A DNA stretch of 53,563 nucleotides. Source: an uncultured Lachnospiraceae bacterium (GTDB lineage: Bacteria; Bacillota; Clostridia; Lachnospirales; Lachnospiraceae). The position numbers and the translations under genes were made by a program. The notes under the pieces were generated by a model, which searched no databases, was not told where the DNA came from, and worked only from the letters and a program-made list of their open reading frames with translations. The stretch is from assembly GCA_946631295.1 (NCBI GenBank), contig CAMOZY010000009.1, positions 1-53,563 of the forward strand, written 5' to 3'. Shown here in pieces: positions 42,325 to 52,244 of this stretch (positions within the stretch are counted from its first letter, which is position 1; each line of letters opens with the position of its first letter).

Positions 42325-43938
42325 ATGGCAAACATCGATCTTTCCCAGTATGGGATCACCGGCGTATCTGAGATTGTTTACAATCCCGATTATGATACTC
42401 TGTACAACGAAGAACTGAAGGCAGAACTCACCGGCTATGATAAGGGCCAAGTTACCGAGCTCGGTGCAGTTAACGTTATGACAGGTGTTTACACCGGACG
42501 TTCTCCTAAAGATAAGTTCATCGTTATGGATGATAAGTCCAAGGATACCGTTTGGTGGAATACTCCCGAGTATCCCAACGACAACCATCCCGCAACCCAG
42601 GAAGCATGGGATGCCTGCAAGAAGCTTGCTCTTGAGGAGCTTTCCGGCAAGAGACTTTTCGTAGTCGACGCATTCTGCGGCGCTAACAAGGACACCAGAA
42701 TGGCAGTCCGTTTCATCATGGAAGTAGCTTGGCAGGCACATTTCGTAAGAAATATGTTCATCAAGCCTACCGCAGAGGAAGAGGCTAACTTCACTCCTGA
42801 TTTCATGGTTTACACCGCTTCTAAGGCTAAGGTTGAGAATTATAAGGAACTTGGACTTAACTCCGAGACCGCAGTTCTCTTCAACGTAACCAGCCGTGAG
42901 CAGGTTATCCTTAACACCTGGTACGGCGGAGAGATGAAGAAGGGTATGTTCTCAATGCAGAACTATTTCCTTCCTCTTCAGGGAATGGCTTCCATGCACT
43001 GCTCCGCAAACACCGATATGGAAGGTAAGCACACCGCTATCTTCTTCGGTCTTTCAGGAACAGGTAAGACCACACTTTCAACCGATCCCAAGAGACTTCT
43101 CATCGGTGATGACGAGCACGGCTGGGATGACAACGGCGTATTCAACCTTGAGGGCGGATGCTATGCTAAGGTTATCGGCCTTTCCAAGGAGAATGAGCCT
43201 GACATCTATGGCGCTATCAAGAAGGATGCTCTCCTTGAGAACGTTACCGTAGACGCAAACGGAAAGATCGATTTCGACGATAAGAGCGTTACCGAGAATA
43301 CCCGTGTATCTTATCCCATCGAGCACATCAAGAATATTGCAAAGAATGTTAACGGAGTATCTGCAGGCCCTGCAGCTGAGAATGTTATCTTCCTTTCAGC
43401 TGACGCTTTCGGAGTTCTTCCTCCCGTTTCAATCCTTACCCCTGAGCAGACTCAGTACTATTTCCTCAGCGGATTCACTGCAAAGCTTGCAGGAACCGAA
43501 CGTGGAATCACCGAGCCTACACCTACCTTCTCAGCTTGCTTCGGACAGGCATTCCTTGAGCTTCATCCTACCAAGTACGGTGAGGAGCTTGTTAAGAAGA
43601 TGGAGAAGAGCGGAGCTAAGGCTTACCTCGTAAATACCGGATGGAACGGAACCGGAAAGAGAATCTCCATTCCTGATACCAGAGGAATCATCGATGCTAT
43701 CCTTAACGGAGACATCAAGAATGCTCCTACCAAGAAGATCCCTTACTTTGATTTCGAGGTTCCTACCGAGCTTCCCGGAGTTTCCACCGAGATCCTCGAT
43801 CCTCGCGACACCTATGCTAATCCTTCCGAGTGGGAAGAGAAAGCTAAGGATCTTGCAGGACGTTTCATCAAGAACTTCAAGAAGTATGAGACCAATGAGG
43901 CAGGCAAGGCACTCGTTGCAGCAGGCCCTCAGCTTTGA
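42325..43938 (+). CDS. pckA: Phosphoenolpyruvate carboxykinase (ATP)
   Basis: The 537-residue enzyme interconverts oxaloacetate and PEP with ATP/ADP, in gluconeogenesis or, in rumen-type anaerobes, CO2 fixation toward succinate. The P-loop [16 protein letters not shown], the substrate motif [10 protein letters not shown] and metal-site GDDEHGWDD are all intact. ATG 42325 follows AGAGGA; an upstream TTG at 42268 adds a non-homologous extension. The strong codon bias indicates an abundant protein. Confidence 0.97.
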   Translation: MANIDLSQYGITGVSEIVYNPDYDTLYNEELKAELTGYDKGQVTELGAVNVMTGVYTGRSPKDKFIVMDDKSKDTVWWNTPEYPNDNHPATQEAWDACKKLALEELSGKRLFVVDAFCGANKDTRMAVRFIMEVAWQAHFVRNMFIKPTAEEEANFTPDFMVYTASKAKVENYKELGLNSETAVLFNVTSREQVILNTWYGGEMKKGMFSMQNYFLPLQGMASMHCSANTDMEGKHTAIFFGLSGTGKTTLSTDPKRLLIGDDEHGWDDNGVFNLEGGCYAKVIGLSKENEPDIYGAIKKDALLENVTVDANGKIDFDDKSVTENTRVSYPIEHIKNIAKNVNGVSAGPAAENVIFLSADAFGVLPPVSILTPEQTQYYFLSGFTAKLAGTERGITEPTPTFSACFGQAFLELHPTKYGEELVKKMEKSGAKAYLVNTGWNGTGKRISIPDTRGIIDAILNGDIKNAPTKKIPYFDFEVPTELPGVSTEILDPRDTYANPSEWEEKAKDLAGRFIKNFKKYETNEAGKALVAAGPQL

Positions 43939-43961
43939 TCTGAAAACTGATTTAATGAATT

Positions 43962-43992
43962 CGGGGATGGCCCTTGCCATCCCCGTTTTTTT
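43962..43992 (+). terminator. Intrinsic terminator after pckA
   Basis: A perfect 10-base stem (CGGGGATGGC / GCCATCCCCG) with a four-base loop is followed by TTTTTTT. Confidence 0.92.
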
Positions 43993-44001
43993 ATAAAAAT
44001 A

Positions 44002-44031
44002 TTGATATATAAAGGGTTTCTATAATATAAT
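44002..44031 (+). promoter_or_regulatory. Promoter for the 6S-like RNA
   Basis: TTGATA (44002-44007) and a consensus TATAAT (44026-44031) are 18 bases apart, starting just after the pckA terminator. A start near 44038 coincides with the first paired base of the RNA. Confidence 0.7.
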
Positions 44032-44037
44032 CAAGGT

Positions 44038-44216
44038 AGCCCGAGGTTGATTCCCTTGTATTTTTTGAACCTACATTTACCTTTTACGGGATTCCTACAT
44101 CTCATGGTCGGCTGTCATGCCCCCACCGAAAGGCGCCAGGGGAAGGCAAATGTCATGATGCGGTTACCCACCTGGCTTTGGCTAGGCGTCAAAAGGCGAG
44201 GGGTCATCTAAGGGTT
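44038..44216 (+). ncRNA. ssrS: 6S-like structured RNA
   Basis: About 178 bases fold as a long rod. The terminal stem pairs 44040-44054 with 44200-44214, with one bulged U and a small internal loop. A central single-stranded bubble has a small 3'-strand hairpin (CCTGGC / GCTAGG, 44171-44186). The apical stem starts from CATCTCATG (44098) with CATGATG (44154) and ends in CCCC/GGGG and a GAAA loop. This is the architecture of 6S RNA, which mimics an open promoter and binds sigma-A RNA polymerase. The alternative is a cis-acting leader of the next gene, because the 3' strand overlaps its ribosome site. Confidence 0.6.
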
Positions 44217-44221
44217 TTACT

Positions 44222-45190
44222 ATGCATATGACTGATCTGATAGCCAAGATAAGAAGATTTGCCATCACTACGAGGCAGCTTAACATAAATGCTTATGCAG
44301 CCAGCGCGGCTTTTTTTCTTTTTGTCTCGCTGGTTCCTATTTTAGTGCTCATATGCAGTATTTTTCCGTATACGGGACTTACGGAAATAGAGCTTGTTAA
44401 CATTATTGAGGCTGCAACTCCGATAGTGTTCAATGACTTTCTGGAGGAGATGGTAGCTCAGATATATGATTCCACCGCGGGTGTTATAACCATATCGATC
44501 ATTGCGACAATATGGACGGCGGGAAAAGGAATCATGGCCCTTATACTGGGGCTTGACCGGGTTAATGAGGTCAAGGAGGAGAGGAACTACGTAAAACTCA
44601 GGATAGTGAGCTGTTTTTACATGGTCGTTATGATGATCACGCTACTTCTGAGTATTTCGATAATCGTTCTCGGGACCGATGTTTTCAGGCGTATGATCAT
44701 CCATCTGCATTTTGATGTTTCCATGCTGAAGGATGTACTGATGAGGCCGAGGCTCCTTTATACATTTATCATCCTGTCTTTTGTATTTGCGCTGTTTTAT
44801 ACCTGGATGCCTTATCGCGGACCGAGGAACAAGCTGACCCAGATACGTGTACTTTCAGACAGGAAGCTTGTTAAGATCTGGAATGAATCGGACCCGTCAC
44901 TTGATAAGGATGGCAGAAGTCTTCAGACCAAGGGACTTAAGCTTAAGTACAGAAGACAGCTCCCCGGGGCGTGTTTTGCATCTGCGGGATGGATCGGCTT
45001 TTCAGTCATCTTTACGATGATAGTGAACATGGGATACGGCATTACACTGTACGGAGCTATGTCTTTTCTTGTCATAGCCATGCTGTGGATTTACTGCTGT
45101 ATGTACCTGCTTCTGCTAGGAGCGTATTTCAATCACATCTGGCCGAATGTGATAATTGAGGTGAAGCAGTACAGGAATAAAGAAGAATGA
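44222..45190 (+). CDS. YihY/BrkB-family membrane protein
   Basis: The 322-residue protein shows six hydrophobic helices and the YihY signature start NINAYAASAAFFLFVSLVPI, followed by GKGIMALILGLDRVNEVKEERNY. A hydrophilic insertion of about 50 residues lies between the fourth and fifth helices. The family was once called ribonuclease BN by mistake; its function is unclear, with transport suggested. The AGGG ribosome site lies in the closing stem of the RNA directly upstream. Confidence 0.85.
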   Translation: MHMTDLIAKIRRFAITTRQLNINAYAASAAFFLFVSLVPILVLICSIFPYTGLTEIELVNIIEAATPIVFNDFLEEMVAQIYDSTAGVITISIIATIWTAGKGIMALILGLDRVNEVKEERNYVKLRIVSCFYMVVMMITLLLSISIIVLGTDVFRRMIIHLHFDVSMLKDVLMRPRLLYTFIILSFVFALFYTWMPYRGPRNKLTQIRVLSDRKLVKIWNESDPSLDKDGRSLQTKGLKLKYRRQLPGACFASAGWIGFSVIFTMIVNMGYGITLYGAMSFLVIAMLWIYCCMYLLLLGAYFNHIWPNVIIEVKQYRNKEE

Positions 45191-45273
45191 TCCCGTTTTT
45201 TGACGGATTATATAAATAAACTTAGGCAGTGGCATTAGGGCATAAAACCTGCCGCAAGCCGGGAAGGAATATT

Positions 45274-46293
45274 ATGAAGGAAAAACTTGAAGAGATAAGG
45301 CAGAAAGCACTTGCCCGCATCGCAGAGAGCGATACTCCGGACAAGCTTAATGAAGTTCGTGTTGCCATTCTCGGAAAAAAGGGAGAACTGACAGAGGTTC
45401 TCAAGTCAATGAAGGATGTGTCCCCGGAGGATCGTCCAAAGGTAGGACAGCTTGTTAACGAGACTAGAGCAGAGATTGAGAAGATTCTTGAAGAGACCAA
45501 GTCAAAGCTTGAAAGTGCAGCTCTTGATCTTAGGCTTGCAACTGAGACTATCGATGTAACTCTTCCCGGTGATGTTCCCACTCCCGGACACCGCCATCCC
45601 AATCAGATAGCTCTTGATGAGATAGAGAGAGTTTTTATCGGAATGGGCTATGAGGTTGTTGAAGGCCCTGAGATTGAGAAGGACTATTATAACTTCGAAG
45701 CTCTTAATATCCCTGCAGACCATCCCGCCAAGGATGAGCAGGATACCTTCTATATTAACGGTGAGATGCTTCTCAGAACACAGACCTCCGGATGCCAGAT
45801 TCATGAGATGGAGAAGGGAAGACTTCCCATCAGGATGATCGCTCCCGGAAGAGTTTTCCGTGCTGACGAAGTTGACGCAACTCATTCACCTTCCTTCCAT
45901 CAGGTTGAGGGACTTGTTGTAGATAAGCATGTCACCTTTGCTGATCTTAAGGGAACTCTTCAGGAGTTCGCACGTCAGATGTTCGGAGAAGATACCAAGG
46001 TTAAGTTCAGACCTCATCACTTCCCGTTCACAGAGCCTTCTGCTGAAATGGACGTAAGCTGCTTCAAGTGTGGCGGTAAGGGATGCAGATTCTGTAAGAA
46101 TGAAGGATGGATTGAGATCCTCGGCTGCGGAATGGTTCATCCTCATGTTCTGGAAATGTGTAATATCGATCCTAAGGAGTATACCGGATTTGCATTCGGC
46201 GTAGGACTTGAGAGAATAGCTCTTCTTAAGTATGAGATCGATGATATGAGACTTCTGTATGAGAATGATTACAGATTCCTCAAGCAGTTCTAA
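45274..46293 (+). CDS. pheS: Phenylalanyl-tRNA synthetase alpha subunit
   Basis: PheS carries the class II catalytic core that charges tRNA-Phe. It is 339 residues, the normal length, from ATG 45274 (GGAAGGAA upstream); the reading frame extends to a GTG at 45229 without homology. An N-terminal coiled coil (about 1-85) precedes catalytic motifs LRTQTSGCQIHEM, FHQVEGLVVDKHVTF and GVGLERIALLKY. The Cys-rich CFKCGGKGCRFCKNEGW insert is normal in Clostridia. No T-box leader fits in the 80 bases before it. Confidence 0.96.
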   Translation: MKEKLEEIRQKALARIAESDTPDKLNEVRVAILGKKGELTEVLKSMKDVSPEDRPKVGQLVNETRAEIEKILEETKSKLESAALDLRLATETIDVTLPGDVPTPGHRHPNQIALDEIERVFIGMGYEVVEGPEIEKDYYNFEALNIPADHPAKDEQDTFYINGEMLLRTQTSGCQIHEMEKGRLPIRMIAPGRVFRADEVDATHSPSFHQVEGLVVDKHVTFADLKGTLQEFARQMFGEDTKVKFRPHHFPFTEPSAEMDVSCFKCGGKGCRFCKNEGWIEILGCGMVHPHVLEMCNIDPKEYTGFAFGVGLERIALLKYEIDDMRLLYENDYRFLKQF

Positions 46294-46377
46294 AGATCAC
46301 TAACCTATGAACCGATATTTCTGCACTGTCAAGGATGGCTGCAGATAACCTTATTAAGAATGTGAAAGGATTATGAT

Positions 46378-48798
46378 ATGAATACTCCGCTTTCATGGAT
46401 CAGAGATTATGTGCCTGATCTTAATGTGACAGATCAGGAATACAGAGATGCCATGACACTGTCTGGCACAAAAGTAGAAAATTATGTAAGAAGAGACAAG
46501 AATCTTGAGAAGATAGTTGTTGGTGAGGTTCTTGAAATTGAAAAGCATCCCGATGCCGAACATCTGATCATCTGTCAGGTTAATACAGGATCAGAGACTA
46601 TACAGATCGTAACCGGCGCTCCCAATGTTCATAAGGGAGATAAGGTTCCTGTAGTTCTTGCAGGTGGTAAGGTTGCGGGTTCTGCACATGATGAGGGGCC
46701 TGCTCCCGAGGAAGGATATGCCATCAAGGAAGGCAAGCTCCGTGGCGTAGAGAGCTTCGGAATGATGTGTTCGATCGATGAGCTCGGAAGTGATGTAAAC
46801 TTTTATCCCGAAGCAGATCCCAACGGAATTTACATTTTCCCTGCTGATGCTCCGGTAGGTGCAGATGCTGTAGAACTTCTCGGACTTCATGACACTGTTG
46901 TTGAATATGAAGTTACCTCCAACAGAGTAGACTGTTTCAGCATCCTCGGTATTGCAAGAGAAGCAGCAGTAACCTTCGGAAAAGAGTTCAAGGCTCCCAT
47001 CGTAAAGGAAACCGGTAATGCTGAAGATGTAAATGATTTTATCTCTGTTGAAGTTCAGGATACCGACCTTTGCCCCAGATATACTGCAAGAGTTGTAAAG
47101 AATATCAAGATTGAGCCTTCACCTAAGTGGATGCAGTTAAGGCTCGGTGCTGCAGGCATCAGACCCATTAACAATATCGTTGATATCACCAATTTCGTTA
47201 TGCTTGAGTATGGTCAGCCCATGCATGCATACGATTATGACAAGATCTCCGGAAAGAAGATCATCGTAAGAAGAGCAAAGGACGGAGATAAGTTCGTTAC
47301 TCTTGACGGTCAGGAGAGAAATCTTGACAAGGATGTTCTCATGATCTGCGACGGAGAAAAGGAGATTGGTATTGCAGGCGTCATGGGCGGTGAAAACACC
47401 ATGATCACTGATGATGTTAAGACCATGCTTTTCGAAGCCGCAACCTTCAACGGAACCAACATCAGAAAGTCTTCCAGAAGAGTTGGATTAAGAACAGATG
47501 CTTCCGGTATCTTCGAGAAAGGCCTTGATCCCAGAAATGCATCCGAAGCTATGAACAGAGCATGTCAGCTTGTTGAAGAGCTCGGTGCAGGCGAGGTTGT
47601 AGGCGGAATCGTTGATATTAAGGTTCCTTTCAAGGATCTTGTAAGGATTCCTTTCGAGCCTGAGCGCATCAATGATCTCCTTGGAACTGCTTATACTCCC
47701 GAGGAAATGATCGAAGTCTTCGAAAAAGAAGAGCTTACTTTCGACAAAGCAGCTAACGAGATTGTTATCCCTTCATTCAGACAGGATCTCCTCGCAACAT
47801 GTGATCTTGCTGAAGAGGTTGCAAGGTTCAAGGGATATGATAACATTCCCACAACTCTTCCCGGCGGAAATGCCATGGGCGGTGTCGGCCTTAAGCTTCG
47901 TACAGAAGATACAGCACGTCAGGTTGCAGAGATGTGCGGTTTCTCACAGGCTTATGTTTATTCATTCGAAAGCCCCAAGGTTTTTGATAAGTTGAATCTG
48001 CCTGCTGATGCACCTGAAAGAAATGCGATCAGGATCAGCAATCCTCTTGGCGAGGACTTCTCTGTTATGAGAACCATCTCTCTTAACGGAATGCTAACAA
48101 GCCTTTCTACGAACTTCAATCGCAGAAATCCTGAAGTTAAGCTTTACGAACTCGGAAATATTTATGTTCCCGCTTCACTTCCTCTCACCGATTATCCTGA
48201 TGAGAGAATGCAGCTTACTCTCGGTTTTTACGGTAAGGGCGATTTCTTCACCATGAAGGGAGCTGTTGAAGAGCTCTTCAATGCTTTGGGAATGAAGAAT
48301 AAGAGAGAGTATGATCCTAAGGCAGGAAAGTCATTCCTTCATCCCGGAAGACAGGCTCTCGTTAAGTATGATGGTAAAACAGTAGGTTATCTCGGTGAGG
48401 TTCATCCTTCTGTATGTGCTGCATACGATATTAAGACAAGGGTATATGTTGCAGTTGTCGATATGCCTGCTGTTATGGAGTTTGTATCATATGATCACAA
48501 GTATGAGGGAATTGCTAAGTTCCCTGCAGTGACAAGAGATCTGTCAATGCTTGTTCCTTCAGATGTTCTCGTAGGACAGATTGAGACTATTTTTGCTCAG
48601 CGCGGAGGCAAGATTCTTGAAGATATCAAGCTCTTTGATGTTTACGAGGGCGAGCAGGTTGCAAAGGGATTCAAGTCTGTTGCTTATTCACTGACATTCA
48701 GAGCTAAGGACAGAACACTTGAAGATAATGATATAACTGCAGCAATGAAGAAGATCCTTAACGGACTTCAGAGCCTTGGCATAGAGCTTAGAAGCTGA
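46378..48798 (+). CDS. pheT: Phenylalanyl-tRNA synthetase beta subunit
   Basis: The 806-residue protein shows the expected domain order: an EMAP-type tRNA-binding domain at about 40-155 (VVGEVLEIEKHPDAEHLIIC), B3/B4 editing (210-380), B5 (about 405-475), a catalytic-like core, and a C-terminal anticodon-binding FDX-ACB domain (KFPAVTRDLSMLVP). It forms the heterotetramer with PheS, 84 bases upstream. Confidence 0.97.
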   Translation: MNTPLSWIRDYVPDLNVTDQEYRDAMTLSGTKVENYVRRDKNLEKIVVGEVLEIEKHPDAEHLIICQVNTGSETIQIVTGAPNVHKGDKVPVVLAGGKVAGSAHDEGPAPEEGYAIKEGKLRGVESFGMMCSIDELGSDVNFYPEADPNGIYIFPADAPVGADAVELLGLHDTVVEYEVTSNRVDCFSILGIAREAAVTFGKEFKAPIVKETGNAEDVNDFISVEVQDTDLCPRYTARVVKNIKIEPSPKWMQLRLGAAGIRPINNIVDITNFVMLEYGQPMHAYDYDKISGKKIIVRRAKDGDKFVTLDGQERNLDKDVLMICDGEKEIGIAGVMGGENTMITDDVKTMLFEAATFNGTNIRKSSRRVGLRTDASGIFEKGLDPRNASEAMNRACQLVEELGAGEVVGGIVDIKVPFKDLVRIPFEPERINDLLGTAYTPEEMIEVFEKEELTFDKAANEIVIPSFRQDLLATCDLAEEVARFKGYDNIPTTLPGGNAMGGVGLKLRTEDTARQVAEMCGFSQAYVYSFESPKVFDKLNLPADAPERNAIRISNPLGEDFSVMRTISLNGMLTSLSTNFNRRNPEVKLYELGNIYVPASLPLTDYPDERMQLTLGFYGKGDFFTMKGAVEELFNALGMKNKREYDPKAGKSFLHPGRQALVKYDGKTVGYLGEVHPSVCAAYDIKTRVYVAVVDMPAVMEFVSYDHKYEGIAKFPAVTRDLSMLVPSDVLVGQIETIFAQRGGKILEDIKLFDVYEGEQVAKGFKSVAYSLTFRAKDRTLEDNDITAAMKKILNGLQSLGIELRS

Positions 48799-48820
48799 TA
48801 TTTAGCAGAATGTTATTTAC

Positions 48821-48843
48821 ATGCTGGTTTTACCTGCATTTTT
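48821..48843 (+). terminator. Weak terminator after pheT
   Basis: ATGCTGG / CCTGCAT forms a seven-base stem with one T-T mismatch and a five-base loop, followed by TTTTT. Confidence 0.45.
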
Positions 48844-48878
48844 AGAAAATAAATCATATAACAGGAGGTAATAACTAT

Positions 48879-50300
48879 ATGGAATACGATAAGGTGTGGA
48901 AAAAGTATTCTCAGGCTGAACTTAAGAAGCTGGAGAAACTGAACAAGGATTATATTGAATTCCTCTCTAACGGCAAGACCGAAAGAGAGTGCGTTGATGA
49001 GATAGTCAATATGGCAGAGGCTGCAGGGTTTGTCGAACTTGACAAGCTCATCGGATCAAGAAGAAAGCTTAAGCCGGGAGATAAGGTTTATTCCGTATGG
49101 ATGAACAAGTCGGTTGTAATGTTCAGGATCGGTAACAAGCCTTTCTCAGACGGTATCAATATTCTCGGAGCTCATATCGACAGCCCCAGAATGGATGTTA
49201 AGTCCAATCCTCTTTATGAGAAGGATGATTTTGCTCTCCTTGATACTCACTATTACGGAGGTATCAAGAAGTATCAGTACACAGCACTTCCTCTTGCAAT
49301 CCACGGCGTAGTCGTAAAGAAGGATGGAAGCACCATTGAGATCAATGTTGGTGAGGATCCCGATGATCCCGTATTCTTTGTTTCGGATCTTCTCATTCAT
49401 CTTGCACAGGATCAGATGGACAAGAAGGCTTCCAAGGTTGTTGAAGGAGAAGACCTCGATATTATCGTGGGTAACAAGCCTATCATCATTGGCAAGACCG
49501 GAAGCTCCAAGACCAAGGCTGAAGAGAGCAAGGAGCCTGTAAAGACTGCAATACTTCAGATTCTCAGAGAGCAGTACGGATTTGAGGAGAAGGATTTCTT
49601 CTCAGCTGAACTTGAGGTTGTTCCTGCAGGAAGAGCAAGAGAGGCAGGATTTGACAGATCAATGATCCTTTCATACGGACAGGATGACAGAGTATGTGCA
49701 TTCACATCTCTTCAGGCAATGATCGATCTTCCTACCTGTGACAGAACTGTATGTACTATCCTTGTTGACAAAGAAGAGATCGGATCTGTAGGTGCTACCG
49801 GAATGAAGTCCAAGTTCTTTGAAAATGCTGTTGCAGAGGTTATGAATCTCTGCAGAGAGTATGATTCCGAACTTGATCTTAAGAGATGCCTTGCAAGAAG
49901 CTGTATGCTTTCAAGTGATGTATCTGCCGGTGTTGATCCTAACTATGAGTCCGTATTTGAAAAGAAGAATGCTGCATTCCTTGGCGGTGGCATCGTATTT
50001 AACAAGTTTACCGGAAGCAGAGGAAAGAGCGGTTCCAATGATGCAAATGCTGAGTACATCGCAGCTATCAGAAGAATTTTCGAGCTTGCCGATGTATCCT
50101 ATCAGTTTGCAGAGCTTGGCAAGGTGGATCAGGGCGGCGGAGGAACCATCGCTTATATCCTTGCTCTGTATGGAATGAATGTCATCGATTCCGGAGTTGC
50201 AGTTCTCAACATGCATTCACCCTGGGAAGCAACCTCCAAGGCTGATGTTTACGAAACTTACAGAGGCTATATCGCATTCTGTGAGGGCATGGATCTTTGA
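48879..50300 (+). CDS. M18-family aminopeptidase
   Basis: The 473-residue metallo-aminopeptidase of the DAP/ApeA type trims N-terminal acidic or neutral residues in the cytosol. The di-zinc ligands are recognisable in [34 protein letters not shown] and the C-terminal [14 protein letters not shown] precedes the ATG. Confidence 0.93.
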   Translation: MEYDKVWKKYSQAELKKLEKLNKDYIEFLSNGKTERECVDEIVNMAEAAGFVELDKLIGSRRKLKPGDKVYSVWMNKSVVMFRIGNKPFSDGINILGAHIDSPRMDVKSNPLYEKDDFALLDTHYYGGIKKYQYTALPLAIHGVVVKKDGSTIEINVGEDPDDPVFFVSDLLIHLAQDQMDKKASKVVEGEDLDIIVGNKPIIIGKTGSSKTKAEESKEPVKTAILQILREQYGFEEKDFFSAELEVVPAGRAREAGFDRSMILSYGQDDRVCAFTSLQAMIDLPTCDRTVCTILVDKEEIGSVGATGMKSKFFENAVAEVMNLCREYDSELDLKRCLARSCMLSSDVSAGVDPNYESVFEKKNAAFLGGGIVFNKFTGSRGKSGSNDANAEYIAAIRRIFELADVSYQFAELGKVDQGGGGTIAYILALYGMNVIDSGVAVLNMHSPWEATSKADVYETYRGYIAFCEGMDL

Positions 50301-50302
50301 TC

Positions 50303-51352
50303 ATGAACGAATTACGAAGATCGGATTATTACTACGACCTGCCTGAGGAACTGATCGCACAGGATCCGCTTGAGGACAGATCTTCCTCCAGGCTTATGGT
50401 CGTGGATCGTAATACCGGAGCAAGAAGTCACAGAATCTTTAAGGATATCGTAGATTATCTTAATGAAGGTGACTGCCTTGTTCTTAACAATACCAAAGTA
50501 ATACCCGCGAGACTTCTTGGCGTAAGAGAAGGTACTGGAGGACATGTTGAGGTTCTTCTTCTCAAGCGTATTTCCGGAACAGACTGGGAAACTCTTGTAA
50601 GACCAGGAAAAAGCTGCAGGCCCGGACAAAGACTGGATTTCGGCGACGGTACGTTAAAGGCTGAAGTCCTTGACATTGTCGAAGGCGGCAACAGGATAGT
50701 AAGGTTTTATTTTGACGGGATTTTCGAGGAAGTGCTGGACAGGCTCGGTGAAATGCCGCTTCCTCCCTACATAACACATAAGCTTGCAGATCCCACAAGG
50801 TACAATACTGTTTATGCGAAGTTTGACGGATCTGCTGCAGCTCCGACAGCAGGACTTCATTTTACGCCTGAACTTCTTAAGCAGATAGAAGACAAGGGTG
50901 TCAGCCTCGCGTATGTTACACTTCATGTAGGACTTGGAACATTCAGGCCCGTCAAAGAGGATGTGATAACGGATCACAAGATGCATACGGAAAGCTATGA
51001 GGTTACGCAGGAGACTGCGGATATCATTAATAACACCAAAGCATCCGGAGGAAGAGTGATCTGTGTAGGCACCACATCCTGCAGAACGGTTGAAAGCTGT
51101 GCAAAGTCTGCTGCGGATGGTAAAGGATTTGTTGTAAATCCCGGTTCGGGTGATACGGATATTTTCATATATCCCGGATATGAGTTTAAGATAATGGACG
51201 GACTTATCACGAATTTCCATCTTCCGGAATCCACACTGATAATGCTCGTGTCTGCTTTTGCCGGAAGGGAAAATGTTCTGGATGCGTATAAAGAGGCTGT
51301 TTCCGAAAGGTACAGATTCTTCAGCTTCGGAGATGCCTGCTTTTTTCACTAA
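50303..51352 (+). CDS. queA: S-adenosylmethionine:tRNA ribosyltransferase-isomerase
   Basis: QueA builds epoxyqueuosine on tRNA from SAM. It is 349 residues with the N-terminal [13 protein letters not shown], the conserved [21 protein letters not shown] and [10 protein letters not shown], and the C-terminal [20 protein letters not shown] 50303 is two bases past the M18 stop, with little Shine-Dalgarno, so translation is probably coupled. Confidence 0.97.
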   Translation: MNELRRSDYYYDLPEELIAQDPLEDRSSSRLMVVDRNTGARSHRIFKDIVDYLNEGDCLVLNNTKVIPARLLGVREGTGGHVEVLLLKRISGTDWETLVRPGKSCRPGQRLDFGDGTLKAEVLDIVEGGNRIVRFYFDGIFEEVLDRLGEMPLPPYITHKLADPTRYNTVYAKFDGSAAAPTAGLHFTPELLKQIEDKGVSLAYVTLHVGLGTFRPVKEDVITDHKMHTESYEVTQETADIINNTKASGGRVICVGTTSCRTVESCAKSAADGKGFVVNPGSGDTDIFIYPGYEFKIMDGLITNFHLPESTLIMLVSAFAGRENVLDAYKEAVSERYRFFSFGDACFFH

Positions 51353-51375
51353 CATTTGATTTCAGGGAGGTACAC

Positions 51376-51717
51376 ATGCAGGAAAAAAGACATTCAAAGA
51401 GATCTGAACTTGTTTCAACTCTCATGATCAAAAGACTTGATTCCGATGAGGCCGGAGAAGAAGTGACTATTGATATCACTGATGTTTCAAAGGGCGGCGT
51501 CGGATTTACCTGCAATAAGGCTCTTCAGATCGGTGCGGTTTATGAGAGCTTTCTTGAGATCTGGACCAAGGAGGTGCTTCATGCTTTCCTTGAGATCGTA
51601 AGGATTGAGAAGAAAGGTGATGTGTTTATCTATGGGTCTTCTTTTGTGGGACTTCCCGAAATGGAGGCTCAGAGGATTGCAACATATCAGACCGTCTCTA
51701 ACATGAATCAGAAGTGA
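51376..51717 (+). CDS. PilZ-domain protein, likely c-di-GMP effector
   Basis: The 113-residue protein is a single PilZ barrel. The N-terminal arginine motif is present as KRHSKR and the second motif as DVSKGGVGF, both needed for c-di-GMP binding. GGGAGG precedes the ATG. It lies between queA and a VanZ-like gene (4-base overlap). Together with the PelD-like protein it makes c-di-GMP control plausible in this organism. Confidence 0.85.
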   Translation: MQEKRHSKRSELVSTLMIKRLDSDEAGEEVTIDITDVSKGGVGFTCNKALQIGAVYESFLEIWTKEVLHAFLEIVRIEKKGDVFIYGSSFVGLPEMEAQRIATYQTVSNMNQK

Positions 51718-52244
51718 AGACCTGGCTGAATGCATATAAAAGCGCATCACGCAAGGGTAAAGCAGCTGCAATCTTTTTTGCGGCAGCGGGCTTTTGTTTT
51801 TACTTTCTTGTGATTAACAGATTCTCTGCCCAGACTGCGGAAAAGTCCGGCTCCTTAAGCTTTGAGATAGCAGAGAAGATGGCTAGCCTGATTTATTCCT
51901 TCCGCGAACATACCGCTGCGGATGTACTTTCACTTGCCGGGTATTTCGAACATCCGCTGAGGAAATGCGCTCACTTTGCGGAATATGGAATTCTTGGCGG
52001 ACTTTTTTGCGGAAGCTTCCTTCCCTTTATCGGGAAAATAAGACAGGCGCTGAGCGGTAAATCAGGCGGAATGTATGTCAGGTGTATTCTGCTTGTTATG
52101 ATCCTTGCGGCATTTGATGAAGTGCATCAGTATTTTGTGCCCGGAAGATATGCTTCCGTATGGGATGTTCTGCTTGATACGTGCGGAAATGCCTTTGTCT
52201 GCTTTGTACTATATCTGAAATATGATCGGAAGAAGAAAAGATGA
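51714..52244 (+). CDS. VanZ-like membrane protein
   Basis: The 176-residue protein shows about four hydrophobic helices and VanZ-family motifs HPLRKCAHFAEYGILG and AAFDEVHQYFVPGR, then WDVLLDTCGN. Members relate to teicoplanin resistance protein VanZ, but most have unknown roles. It starts with GTG at 51714 overlapping the PilZ stop by 4 bases and itself overlaps tyrA by 4. Confidence 0.88.
   Translation: MKTWLNAYKSASRKGKAAAIFFAAAGFCFYFLVINRFSAQTAEKSGSLSFEIAEKMASLIYSFREHTAADVLSLAGYFEHPLRKCAHFAEYGILGGLFCGSFLPFIGKIRQALSGKSGGMYVRCILLVMILAAFDEVHQYFVPGRYASVWDVLLDTCGNAFVCFVLYLKYDRKKKR

Noticed and set aside
45191-45273. T-box leader for pheS
   Set aside because: Only about 80 bases are available and neither the T-box sequence nor a terminator hairpin is present.
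50654-51355. A 233-codon minus-strand frame
   Set aside because: It is antisense to queA, whose motifs are complete. No domain or start signal.
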